DNA from: Bacteroidota bacterium
Lineage (GTDB): Bacteria; Bacteroidota; Bacteroidia; Chitinophagales; LD1
Length of the DNA: 5,330 nucleotides
Direction: 5' to 3'
NCBI GenBank assembly: GCA_003165135.1
Contig: PLSN01000212.1
Location: 189 to 5,518, forward strand
Shown here: positions 1 through 5,330 of the stretch, piece by piece
Position numbering within the stretch: position 1 is the stretch's first letter
How the letters are laid out: each line of letters begins with the position of its first letter
Position numbers and translations under genes: made by a program
The notes under the pieces: generated by a model
Told to the model about the DNA's origin: nothing
The model's database searches: none
Seen by the model: the letters and a program-made list of their open reading frames with translations, nothing else

Positions 1-62
1 AAAAAGGGGGGTTAAGGTGGTAAAAAAGAAATTTTTGTAATACATAAGTGAAAATTTCTGCA

Positions 63-75
63 CCCTTGAAAAGGG
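63..75. repeat. Short CCCTT/AAGGG hairpin
   Basis: CCCTT at 63-67 pairs with AAGGG at 71-75 around a GAA loop, followed by GC and an A-run. It resembles the other GC-rich hairpins in this window and may belong to the same class of small dispersed intergenic palindromes. The stem is only five base pairs with no T-run on the plus strand. Read on the minus strand, the stem is followed by scattered A/T rather than a clean T-tract, so a terminator role is not shown. Confidence 0.35.
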
Positions 76-154
76 GCAAAAAAGTATGACAAGAGGATTA
101 CAATCGCAACAGGTTTTTGTATTTTATTTTCAATTCTTCAAATTTTCAAATCAT

Positions 155-162
155 TACATTTG
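155..162 (+). promoter_or_regulatory. Candidate Bacteroidota -7 box (TACATTTG)
   Basis: TACATTTG fits the TAnnTTTG -7 consensus used by the primary sigma factor of Bacteroidota. A TTC at 134-136, one mismatch from the -33 TTG, lies 18 bases upstream. If it is used, transcription would begin within a few bases of the ATG at 167, giving a leaderless or nearly leaderless message. The match is short and sits in an AT-rich stretch, so chance is a real alternative. Confidence 0.3.
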
Positions 163-166
163 CTGA

Positions 167-1075
167 ATGTCAATAAAAGTCTCTAATCTAACTAAGCTCT
201 ACGGCCAGCAGAAGGCAGTAGATGATATTTCATTTGAAGTAAGCAAAGGTGAGGTGCTGGGCTTCCTCGGGCCTAATGGTGCGGGCAAGTCTACCACGAT
301 GAAGATACTGACCTGCTTCATCCCTCAGACCACCGGACAGGCTTGGGTCTGCGGCCATGATACGATAGCCGAGCCAATGGAGGTGCGCAAGAAGATCGGC
401 TACCTGCCTGAGAGCAATGCACTCTACTACGACATGTATGTGTATGAGTACCTCGAGTTCATGGCAGGACTGCACAAGCTCGGCGACAGAACCAAAGAAC
501 GCATAGAGACGATGATAGAAGTGACCGGCCTCACTGCAGAGCGCAGGAAAATAGTCGGCCAGCTATCTAAAGGGTACAAGCAGCGTGTGGGACTGGCCCA
601 GGCCATGCTCCACGACCCAGAGGTGCTGATACTCGACGAGCCGACATCAGGCCTCGACCCTAACCAGCTCATCGAGATACGCGAGCTGATCCGCAAACTC
701 GGCCGTGACAAGACGGTGATCTTCTCTTCGCATATCATGCAGGAAGTACAGGCAGTGGCTGACCGCGTAATCATCATCAACAAAGGCAAGATCGTAGCCA
801 ATGACACCACCGAGCACCTGCAGCATAAACTCAATAATGAAGTGACGGTGATAGCGGAGTTTAAGCAGAAGCTCGACCGCGCGCAACTCGCGCAGATCAA
901 GGGATTGAAGGATTTTCAGGAATTGAAGGACGGCAAGTGGAGCTTTGTGTCAAACGGCCAGTCCGATCTCCGCGAAGAGATATTTTACTTTGCCAAGAAT
1001 AAAGACCTTACCTTGCTGGGGCTACAGAAAGAAGAATTCTCTCTGGAGGACATCTTCAAACAGGTGACGGCTTGA
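167..1075 (+). CDS. gldA: GldA-like ABC transporter ATP-binding protein
   Basis: This is a cytoplasmic ATPase subunit that hydrolyses ATP to drive a membrane ABC complex; in gliding Bacteroidota, GldA works with the membrane proteins GldF and GldG. The 302-residue protein is full length. It shows Walker A GPNGAGKST (35-43), a GYLPE segment at the Q-loop position (78-82), the signature LSKGYKQR (133-140), Walker B LILDEP with catalytic E158, the D-loop SGLD (161-164) and switch H189. Residues from about 225 form the C-terminal extension typical of this subgroup, ending in a SLEDIF motif. The start MSIKVSNLTK matches the usual GldA N-terminus, and an in-frame TGA immediately precedes the ATG. 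No gldF or gldG lies in the window, so the symbol rests on overall resemblance; a related multidrug or NosF-like ATPase is the main alternative. The gene is visibly richer in GC (about 55% in a sampled line) than the LRR gene. Confidence 0.85.
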   Translation: MSIKVSNLTKLYGQQKAVDDISFEVSKGEVLGFLGPNGAGKSTTMKILTCFIPQTTGQAWVCGHDTIAEPMEVRKKIGYLPESNALYYDMYVYEYLEFMAGLHKLGDRTKERIETMIEVTGLTAERRKIVGQLSKGYKQRVGLAQAMLHDPEVLILDEPTSGLDPNQLIEIRELIRKLGRDKTVIFSSHIMQEVQAVADRVIIINKGKIVANDTTEHLQHKLNNEVTVIAEFKQKLDRAQLAQIKGLKDFQELKDGKWSFVSNGQSDLREEIFYFAKNKDLTLLGLQKEEFSLEDIFKQVTA

Positions 1076-1083
1076 CCCCCAAA

Positions 1084-1097
1084 CCCCCTAAAGGGGG
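1084..1097. repeat. CCCCC-TAAA-GGGGG intergenic hairpin
   Basis: Five C at 1084-1088 and five G at 1093-1097 form a perfect stem around a TAAA loop, eight bases after the gldA-like stop codon. A separate run of five C lies at 1076-1080. Motifs of this form recur between genes in many Bacteroidota genomes, from my general recollection. No T-tract follows, so it is not a classical intrinsic terminator. It may still stabilise the 3' end of the upstream message or separate it from the small gene that starts at 1113. Confidence 0.55.
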
Positions 1098-1112
1098 CTT
1101 AATACACATCAA

Positions 1113-1256
1113 ATGCGAAAGACACACGAGATCCCCGAAAAAATATGCCTGCACTGCGGCAAGCCTTTCATATGGCGGAAGAAGTGGGAAATGATGTGGG
1201 ACCAGGTGAAGTACTGTAGCGAGAAATGCAGGAAGACCAAATCGCAAAAAGCTTAA
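1113..1256 (+). CDS. Small DUF2256 four-cysteine protein
   Basis: This is a 47-residue basic protein matching the DUF2256 family. The diagnostic pattern is CLHCGKPFIWRKKW (12-25) followed by W29, then VKYCSEKC (32-39). The four cysteines C12, C15, C35 and C39 suggest a small zinc-binding knuckle, which is inference because the family's function is unknown. The size is typical of the family. The gene begins 37 bases after the gldA-like stop, beyond a hairpin, so co-transcription is possible but unproven. Its TAA (1254-1256) overlaps the stop of the convergent SRPBCC gene. DUF2256 genes often lie near photolyase or cryptochrome genes, as I recall, but none is present here. A longer reading frame on the opposite strand over this region is judged a shadow because the cysteine/tryptophan pattern here is specific. 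Confidence 0.85.
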   Translation: MRKTHEIPEKICLHCGKPFIWRKKWEMMWDQVKYCSEKCRKTKSQKA

Positions 1257-1717
1257 AGCGCACCAAACCGCTCAAGGAGTGTGAGGCGGCGAAATTCAAA
1301 AATACTTTCTATTTGTTTTTTGACGAATAATGAATGAGCGATATTGCCGATGAAACCCAATGGTAGTTTATAATCCAGATAGTCGGTCATCTCTATACCA
1401 CCGGGGATCTCACGAAAGAAATGCTTGTGATGCCAGAGTGCATATGGACCGAAGCGCTGCTCGTCGATGAAGTACTCTTTGTCGCGGACATGTGTGATCT
1501 CCGTCATCCAGAATAAAGGAATACGGAGAACGGGAGTGATCCTATAAGTAATGATCTGACCGGCGAACATTTTTTCAGAATCAGAGTCAGAGAGCACTTT
1601 GAAGTTCATATAGTCAGGTGCTATCTCTTTGAGATTGCGAGGAGAGGAGAAAAAATCCCAGGCCTCATCTATGCTGATCGGAAATCGCTGAACCCGTTTT
1701 AAAGTATATGAACCCAT
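1253..1717 (-). CDS. SRPBCC-fold (START-like) protein
   Basis: This 154-residue cytoplasmic protein has no signal peptide and fits the SRPBCC/START-like helix-grip family, in the COG4276-like group sometimes labelled 'cell division inhibitor' without good evidence. Family landmarks visible are an N-terminal strand plus ISIDEAWDFFSSPRNL (14-29), the region GQIITYRITP (53-62), IPLFWMTEIT (66-75), the conserved DEQRFGPYALWHH (85-97), a DYLDYKLPLG turn (112-121), and a C-terminal helix with the IFEFR motif (139-143). The fold makes a deep hydrophobic pocket in known members, so a small-molecule ligand is likely but cannot be named. It lies 42 bases downstream of the LRR gene on the same strand and could be its operon partner, although the products show no functional link. 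It ends tail to tail with the DUF2256 gene. No Shine-Dalgarno is evident before the ATG. Confidence 0.8.
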   Translation of the reverse strand: MGSYTLKRVQRFPISIDEAWDFFSSPRNLKEIAPDYMNFKVLSDSDSEKMFAGQIITYRITPVLRIPLFWMTEITHVRDKEYFIDEQRFGPYALWHHKHFFREIPGGIEMTDYLDYKLPLGFIGNIAHSLFVKKQIESIFEFRRLTLLERFGAL

Positions 1718-1759
1718 GGTAAGAGAACACCAATGTAATAATAAAGTTCATGATGGAGC

Positions 1760-2578
1760 CTAGTTAAGTATCGTGCAACCTTCGCCCAGTGCCCACTTGA
1801 GCTTCTCGACGTCTACTTTAGTGCTTTTGATGTTGATGTACTTCATGTCTTTGATCGGAGGTATGGTCGCGAGGTTTTTATTATAGCTCACATCGATGAC
1901 ATTTAGGTGCAGGTTTACAAACTCCGGTTGCAGTGTCCTGAAATCATTATAGCTCAGGTCAAGGTTTTCGAGCTTAGGCAGTTTAAAAAAAGCCGGAGGA
2001 AAAGTAGTGATGAGGTTTTTGGTGAGGACGAGACGTTTGAGATTTTTGAGTTTATCAATATCAGTGGGCAATGTCTTGATGCTTCCATAGCCTAGATCAA
2101 GATCAGATAGATCAGCCATTTTCAGAAGTTCAGGAGGAAATGCACTGACTTTATTAGCTGAAAAATTAAGCTTTGATAAACTGGCTATGGTTGACACTTT
2201 TTTGAGCTCAGCTACCGGAGCTGAGAATGGATTGACATCCAGCCGAAGTGTAATGAGTGATTTGAGAGCTGACATGTCGGCAGGCAGCGCAGAGATGAAA
2301 TTATTATTGAGGAAAAGTATTTTGAGTTTAGGTAGTTTGAATAGCTGCGTAGGCAAAGAAGTGAAAGCATTGTTTGAAAGGTCGAGCTGTTCGAGATTGA
2401 CCAGTTTGACTATATCGGCCGGCAAGGTTTTCAGCGATTGTCCTTTCAGATTGAGTATGGTGACCTTGGTGGGCTCTTGGAGTGCCTGTGCTATACTGGT
2501 ATAGGTTTTATCCTTTTTCTGGGCTTGCCCGAGATGAGCGATAAGTATAAATGCAATAAAGTAGAAAGTCTTTTTCAT
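1760..2578 (-). CDS. Secreted leucine-rich-repeat protein
   Basis: This 272-residue exported protein has a short basic start (MKK), a hydrophobic segment (about 5-16) and a likely signal peptidase I site at QA|Q near residue 19, typical of Bacteroidota. From residue 39 it consists of leucine-rich repeats of the LPxxLxxLxxLxxLxLxxNxLxxLP type. I count nine units starting at 39, 62, 85, 108, 134, 157, 180, 203 and 225. Most are exactly 23 residues; the fourth has 26 and the eighth 22. Residues 248-272 look like a C-terminal cap. There is no type IX sorting domain, membrane anchor or catalytic domain, so the repeat arc is essentially the whole mature protein, suggesting a protein-binding role in the periplasm or outside the cell; the partner is unknown. 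The start is supported by the signal peptide. The gene is transcribed divergently from the hydrolase pair and precedes the SRPBCC gene. Confidence 0.85.
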   Translation of the reverse strand: MKKTFYFIAFILIAHLGQAQKKDKTYTSIAQALQEPTKVTILNLKGQSLKTLPADIVKLVNLEQLDLSNNAFTSLPTQLFKLPKLKILFLNNNFISALPADMSALKSLITLRLDVNPFSAPVAELKKVSTIASLSKLNFSANKVSAFPPELLKMADLSDLDLGYGSIKTLPTDIDKLKNLKRLVLTKNLITTFPPAFFKLPKLENLDLSYNDFRTLQPEFVNLHLNVIDVSYNKNLATIPPIKDMKYINIKSTKVDVEKLKWALGEGCTILN

Positions 2579-2770
2579 CAGAGAGTGTAATAACGAAGTA
2601 TAGTTACGGAAAATGCTCGGATGTGTTGCAAGATAGTGAAACAGATATACAGCGTTTACGTTGATATGCTATGATCTACATTGTTTTATTTTGGAAAGAA
2701 ATGTGAAAAGAATTTAGAGTTAACCTAAAAACCATAAAATATTTCATATTATTTATTTGTTTTGCCCACC
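2579..2770. promoter_or_regulatory. Divergent intergenic region
   Basis: This spacer between the minus-strand LRR gene and the plus-strand hydrolase must hold promoters for both directions. It is AT-rich, especially 2700-2762. The best plus-strand -7 resemblance is TTTATTTG at 2752-2759, one mismatch from TAnnTTTG, but no good -33 element sits at the right distance. TTATTTTG near 2685-2693 is a similar near match. No strong inverted repeat, riboswitch-like structure or small gene was recognised. Confidence 0.4.
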
Positions 2771-3961
2771 GTGAAGTTCGCCAAACATAGCCTCCTTCTT
2801 GTATTAGCCATTATCGTTTTTTTCTCATGCAGAAACGGAACTCAGGCGAGTGTGCGATCACTCGCTTCGTTCAGCAGCTTTCCGGTGGCAGCAGCTTTGG
2901 ACTCTACAGAGGTCAGGCGCGGCCTTTTGTTTCACAGACTGGATAGTTTCTTTGCCCGCAGGCATAAGTTTGCCGGATTCAATGGCAATGTACTGGTGCT
3001 TAAAGCAGGCCGTGTACTGTACAAGGGCTGTTTCGGGTATTGCAATTATGCTACCAAAGACACACTTGATGCGCAAACAGCCTTTCAGATCGCATCATCG
3101 AGCAAACCTTTCACCTCGACAGCTGTATTGAGATTGGTGGATGAGGGCAAACTATCCCTGACAGATACACTTGGCAAATTTTTTCCCGGATTCCCATACA
3201 GGAATGTAACCGTACAGATGCTGCTATGCCATCGCAGTGGCCTGCCCAACTATCTTTATTTCGGCGAACGCCTATGGAGAACCAGATCGGTCTATATGAC
3301 CAATGATGCACTAGTGGATATACTGATGAAAAATAAACTACTCGAAGGTACAACGAGGCCGGGCAGGCAATTTCAATATAACAATACAAATTTTGCGCTA
3401 TTGGCATCGATAGTTGAAAAGGTGACCGGCAAAAGGTTTCCCGATTATATGAAAGAAACTTTTTTTGATCCGCTGGGTATGAAAAACACCTGGGTACGCG
3501 ACGTACAGAATGAGAAAGAAGAGCGCAAACATGCCATCAGCTATAGTGCTGCGTGGAAGGTGCAGGCCGAGGACCCATATGACGGCGTGTATGGCGATAA
3601 GAATGTTTTTTCGACAGTGGAGGATATGATGATCTGGGACCGTGCATTCTATGAGGAGAAAAACCTCAGCAAGGAATGGCAGGCAGAGGCTTATAAACCT
3701 AGGAGCTTTGAACAGAGGGGCGCGAGGAACTATGGCTATGGCTGGAGGCTCCTGAAAAAGCCTAACGGAGAGAGTGTCGTATTTCACAATGGCTGGTGGC
3801 ATGGCAACAACACGGTGTTTTACCGCTATCTGCCGGACACATTTGCCCTCATCATACTCAGCAATCGCTATAATCAGGGCGTTTACGATGTCCAGCCACT
3901 CTTCAATATCATAGGTGCTACCAAAGACACCATGCCCCGCATGGATGATGAGCAGCCCTAA
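2771..3961 (+). CDS. Beta-lactamase-family serine hydrolase, probable lipoprotein
   Basis: This is an exported serine hydrolase of the class C beta-lactamase/PBP4*/esterase superfamily. Counting from the GTG at 2771 (396 residues), the catalytic SxxK is S109-S-S-K112, the second motif YNN is at 203-205, and the third motif HNG at 339-341 lies within GWWHGNN. HRSGLPNY (154-161) and VTGKRF are further family landmarks. The N-terminus MKFAKHS plus a hydrophobic run ending FFSC gives a probable lipoprotein signal with Cys20 as the lipidated residue. The residues after it (RNGTQ) lack the acidic surface-export signal known in some Bacteroidota, so periplasm-facing anchoring is inferred. There is no in-frame ATG near the start: an in-frame stop lies at 2735-2737, leaving GTG 2771 or TTG 2762. 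I prefer GTG because it gives the better signal peptide. The substrate (peptidoglycan peptide, D-amino peptide, ester or beta-lactam) cannot be told. A close paralogue follows. Confidence 0.85.
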   Translation: MKFAKHSLLLVLAIIVFFSCRNGTQASVRSLASFSSFPVAAALDSTEVRRGLLFHRLDSFFARRHKFAGFNGNVLVLKAGRVLYKGCFGYCNYATKDTLDAQTAFQIASSSKPFTSTAVLRLVDEGKLSLTDTLGKFFPGFPYRNVTVQMLLCHRSGLPNYLYFGERLWRTRSVYMTNDALVDILMKNKLLEGTTRPGRQFQYNNTNFALLASIVEKVTGKRFPDYMKETFFDPLGMKNTWVRDVQNEKEERKHAISYSAAWKVQAEDPYDGVYGDKNVFSTVEDMMIWDRAFYEEKNLSKEWQAEAYKPRSFEQRGARNYGYGWRLLKKPNGESVVFHNGWWHGNNTVFYRYLPDTFALIILSNRYNQGVYDVQPLFNIIGATKDTMPRMDDEQP

Positions 3962-4113
3962 TACGTAAGGGCAATCTCTCTCAAATCATACAATACGTTT
4001 TGCAAAGCACCCCCAAGAAATCTCTTGACACGGGCGCAATGAGCATTTATATTGAGTATTCTGAAACCTTTTCTATGATTTTACGAAAAAGAGGGATACA
4101 ACCCCCGTCCCTC
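3962..4113. other. Spacer between the two serine hydrolase genes
   Basis: This 152-base gap contains a strong promoter-like sequence (4025-4053) and no hairpin terminator after the first hydrolase. A seven-base direct repeat AATACGT occurs at 3960-3966 and 3992-3998, the first copy overlapping the upstream stop codon. The reading frame of the second hydrolase stays open back to a TTG at 4000, but the residues it would add (38) do not look like protein of this family, so I treat them as untranslated. Confidence 0.5.
4025..4053 (+). promoter_or_regulatory. Candidate promoter of second serine hydrolase
   Basis: TTGACA at 4025-4030 and TATATT at 4048-4053 are separated by 17 bases, a near-ideal sigma70-type arrangement. 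In Bacteroidota terms, TTG (4025-4027) and TATATT, a partial TAnnTTTG, are 20 bases apart, also in the accepted range. Transcription would start around 4060, giving a leader of roughly 50 bases to the ATG at 4114. This supports an independent transcript for the second paralogue and argues against translation starts upstream of 4060. Confidence 0.5.
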
Positions 4114-5292
4114 ATGTCCTTGAATAAATACATATTGCCCATTGTGGCGTCCGTACTGCTCGTTGGTACCATGCCCGTCTTTGCAGGTGCTCCGCAGCCT
4201 CCTGAGAAAAATGTATCCCATTCGGCTGCCCTCACAGATGCCGAACATACAGTCAAAATCCTTCTCGACCGATACTTCATGCAGCGCTACCGTCAGGAAA
4301 ACTTCAACGGGGCAGTCCTCATTGCGCATAATGGTAAACCGATCTACGAACAAACATTCGGTTATGCAGATCTGACCACCAAGGATGCACTGACAAAGAA
4401 TACACCATTTGAACTCGCATCTATCAGCAAGACATTTACCGCTACGGCTGTACTCAAGCTGGACCAGGAAGGCATGCTGTCTCTCGATGAGCCTGTCAAA
4501 CTGTACTTCCCGGATTTCCCATACGAGGCAGTCACGATACGACAATTGCTCACGCATCGTTCAGGACTTCCTGATTATGTGTTCATGAGCAATCGCTTTA
4601 TCACTGATCGCGGCCACTATATGAGCAATGAAGATGTGGTCAATATCTTTATCGAAAAGAAAGCCCCGCTGCTTTTCTTTCCCAATTCAAAATTCGAATA
4701 CAGTAACTCAAACTATGCCATACTCGCTGCGATCGTTGCCAAGGTGACTGGGATGAAATTTCAAACCTATATGCATGATTCGATCTTTGTGCCACTGGGG
4801 ATGAACAACAGTTTTGTGTTTGACTTTGAAGATACGGCGCAGAAGGAATATGCGCGCACGCATGATGCCTATGGTCAAAAGCTCAAGGATGTCTGTTTCG
4901 ATGGTGCTGTGGGTGACAAAGGTGTCTACTCTACCGCTGAGGATATGCTCAAATGGGACAATGCCCTCAAGACAGGCAAGGTTCTCCCGGAAGAAGTTCT
5001 TGAAGAGGCCTACAAGCCACGTAGTTTCGAGAATGACTCTTTCAGCGATAGTGAGAACAAGAACTACGGGTACGGATGGCGTATGGCCAAACAAGCAGAC
5101 GGCAATAACATCATATACCACAACGGTTGGTGGCATGGCAATAACAATGTATTCGCCAGAAATCTGCGCGACAATACGACCATTATTGTATTGGGAAATC
5201 GCCTCAACCAAGGCAACTATGCCACTGATCCTATATGGGAGATACTTAAGGCCCTAAAAGAGCCTGAGACGACTGCAGTCGACCAGCAGTAA
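4114..5292 (+). CDS. Beta-lactamase-family serine hydrolase, SPI-exported paralogue
   Basis: This is a second serine hydrolase of the same superfamily and a paralogue of its upstream neighbour; by eye about half of the aligned residues agree, with blocks such as HRSGLP, YKPRSFE, NYGYGWR and HNGWWHGNN identical. From the ATG at 4114 it has 392 residues. Catalytic motifs are S103-I-S-K106, Y196-S-N198 and H336-N-G338; H148 begins HRSGLPDY. The N-terminus MSLNKYILP, a hydrophobic core and VFA|GAP give a signal peptidase I site after residue 24, and there is no lipobox cysteine, so the mature enzyme should be soluble in the periplasm or secreted. Earlier in-frame starts exist (TTG 4000, ATG 4039, ATG 4075), but 4114 gives a normal signal peptide and a length like the neighbour's, and it lies downstream of the candidate promoter; ATG 4075 is the best alternative. 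The substrate is unknown. Confidence 0.87.
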   Translation: MSLNKYILPIVASVLLVGTMPVFAGAPQPPEKNVSHSAALTDAEHTVKILLDRYFMQRYRQENFNGAVLIAHNGKPIYEQTFGYADLTTKDALTKNTPFELASISKTFTATAVLKLDQEGMLSLDEPVKLYFPDFPYEAVTIRQLLTHRSGLPDYVFMSNRFITDRGHYMSNEDVVNIFIEKKAPLLFFPNSKFEYSNSNYAILAAIVAKVTGMKFQTYMHDSIFVPLGMNNSFVFDFEDTAQKEYARTHDAYGQKLKDVCFDGAVGDKGVYSTAEDMLKWDNALKTGKVLPEEVLEEAYKPRSFENDSFSDSENKNYGYGWRMAKQADGNNIIYHNGWWHGNNNVFARNLRDNTTIIVLGNRLNQGNYATDPIWEILKALKEPETTAVDQQ

Positions 5293-5303
5293 CCTCACCC
5301 CGC

Positions 5304-5322
5304 CCCTCTCCAAAGGAGAGGG
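5304..5322. repeat. CCCTCTCC-AAA-GGAGAGGG intergenic hairpin
   Basis: An eight-base-pair perfect stem (5304-5311 with 5315-5322) around an AAA loop begins eleven bases after the stop of the second hydrolase. It is preceded by a C-rich CCTCACCCC segment. This arrangement is a familiar intergenic element in Bacteroidota genomes, from general recollection. No T-tract follows within the window (AGAAAATG comes next), so it may be a 3'-end stabilising structure or a dispersed repeat rather than a classical terminator. Confidence 0.55.
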
Positions 5323-5330
5323 AGAAAATG

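Larger units (their letters stand above)
1..166. other. Non-coding leader upstream of gldA-like gene
   Basis: This stretch is AT-rich and holds no gene I can support. It starts with an A-run followed by a six-base G-run (6-11), which could be the right arm of a hairpin cut by the window edge, like those seen later in the window. A small hairpin lies at 63-75. The last 50 bases are T/A-rich and contain an exact match to the Bacteroidota -7 pattern TAnnTTTG at 155-162. No convincing Shine-Dalgarno precedes the start at 167, as is common in this phylum. Confidence 0.6.

Noticed and set aside
86..166. A 26-codon open frame (ATG at 86) whose TGA directly abuts the gldA-like ATG.
   Set aside because: It is in the same frame as the gene, is mostly phenylalanine-rich residues from AT-rich DNA, and shows no recognisable motif. 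A leader peptide is conceivable, but nothing besides position supports it.
167..1075. The gldA-like gene as horizontally acquired because of its higher GC.
   Set aside because: The gene is a core-type Bacteroidota family and the difference is modest; codon preference in a well-expressed gene would explain it equally well.
1056..1247. A 63-residue minus-strand frame across the DUF2256 gene.
   Set aside because: It runs through the hairpin and opposite a gene with a specific four-cysteine family pattern; its own translation has no recognisable features.
2670..2760. Possible plus-strand promoters for the first hydrolase (TTATTTTG, TTTATTTG).
   Set aside because: Each misses the consensus at the second base and neither has a -33 TTG at the expected distance, so no promoter is called as a separate feature.
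3960..3998. Direct repeat AATACGT, two copies 32 bases apart, considered as an operator.
   Set aside because: It is only seven bases, the first copy overlaps a stop codon, it is not near the ideal position relative to the candidate promoter, and it could easily be chance.
2771..5292. The hydrolases as true antibiotic-resistance beta-lactamases.
   Set aside because: SxxK/YxN/HxG is shared by esterases, peptidases and PBP-like proteins. The third motif here is HNG rather than the KTG of AmpC enzymes, so resistance cannot be claimed.

Overview
The window looks like an ordinary chromosomal segment of a Bacteroidota bacterium, probably of the Chitinophaga/Sphingobacterium/Flavobacterium breadth. 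The evidence is a GldA-type ATPase, a signal peptide ending in ...GQAQ, a relaxed FFSC lipobox, few Shine-Dalgarno sequences, AT-rich intergenic stretches, and short GC-rich hairpins after genes of a kind familiar from Bacteroidota genomes. No RNA gene, CRISPR array, insertion sequence or phage gene is visible.

Layout. Bases 1-166 are a non-coding leader with one small hairpin and a candidate Bacteroidota -7 box. Bases 167-1075 (+) encode a complete GldA-like ABC transporter ATPase. A C-run/G-run hairpin follows, then a 47-residue four-cysteine DUF2256 protein (1113-1256, +). That gene meets tail to tail, sharing a TTAA that supplies both stop codons, with an SRPBCC-fold gene on the minus strand (1717 to 1253). 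Behind it on the minus strand lies a secreted leucine-rich-repeat protein (2578 to 1760). After a 183-base divergent spacer, two paralogous exported serine hydrolases of the class C beta-lactamase/PBP4*/esterase superfamily run in tandem on the plus strand (about 2771-3961 and 4114-5292). The window ends in another hairpin.

How the genes relate. GldA would energise a membrane ABC complex, but its usual partners GldF and GldG are not here. DUF2256 and this SRPBCC type are, from memory, often found near photolyase/cryptochrome genes, so the pair may be a remnant or edge of a light-response neighbourhood; this is inference. The LRR protein and both hydrolases are envelope proteins. The hydrolase pair is the clearest local novelty: both copies keep all three catalytic motifs, but one has a lipoprotein signal and the other a type I signal, and the second copy seems to have its own promoter. 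I see no convincing undescribed multi-gene system.
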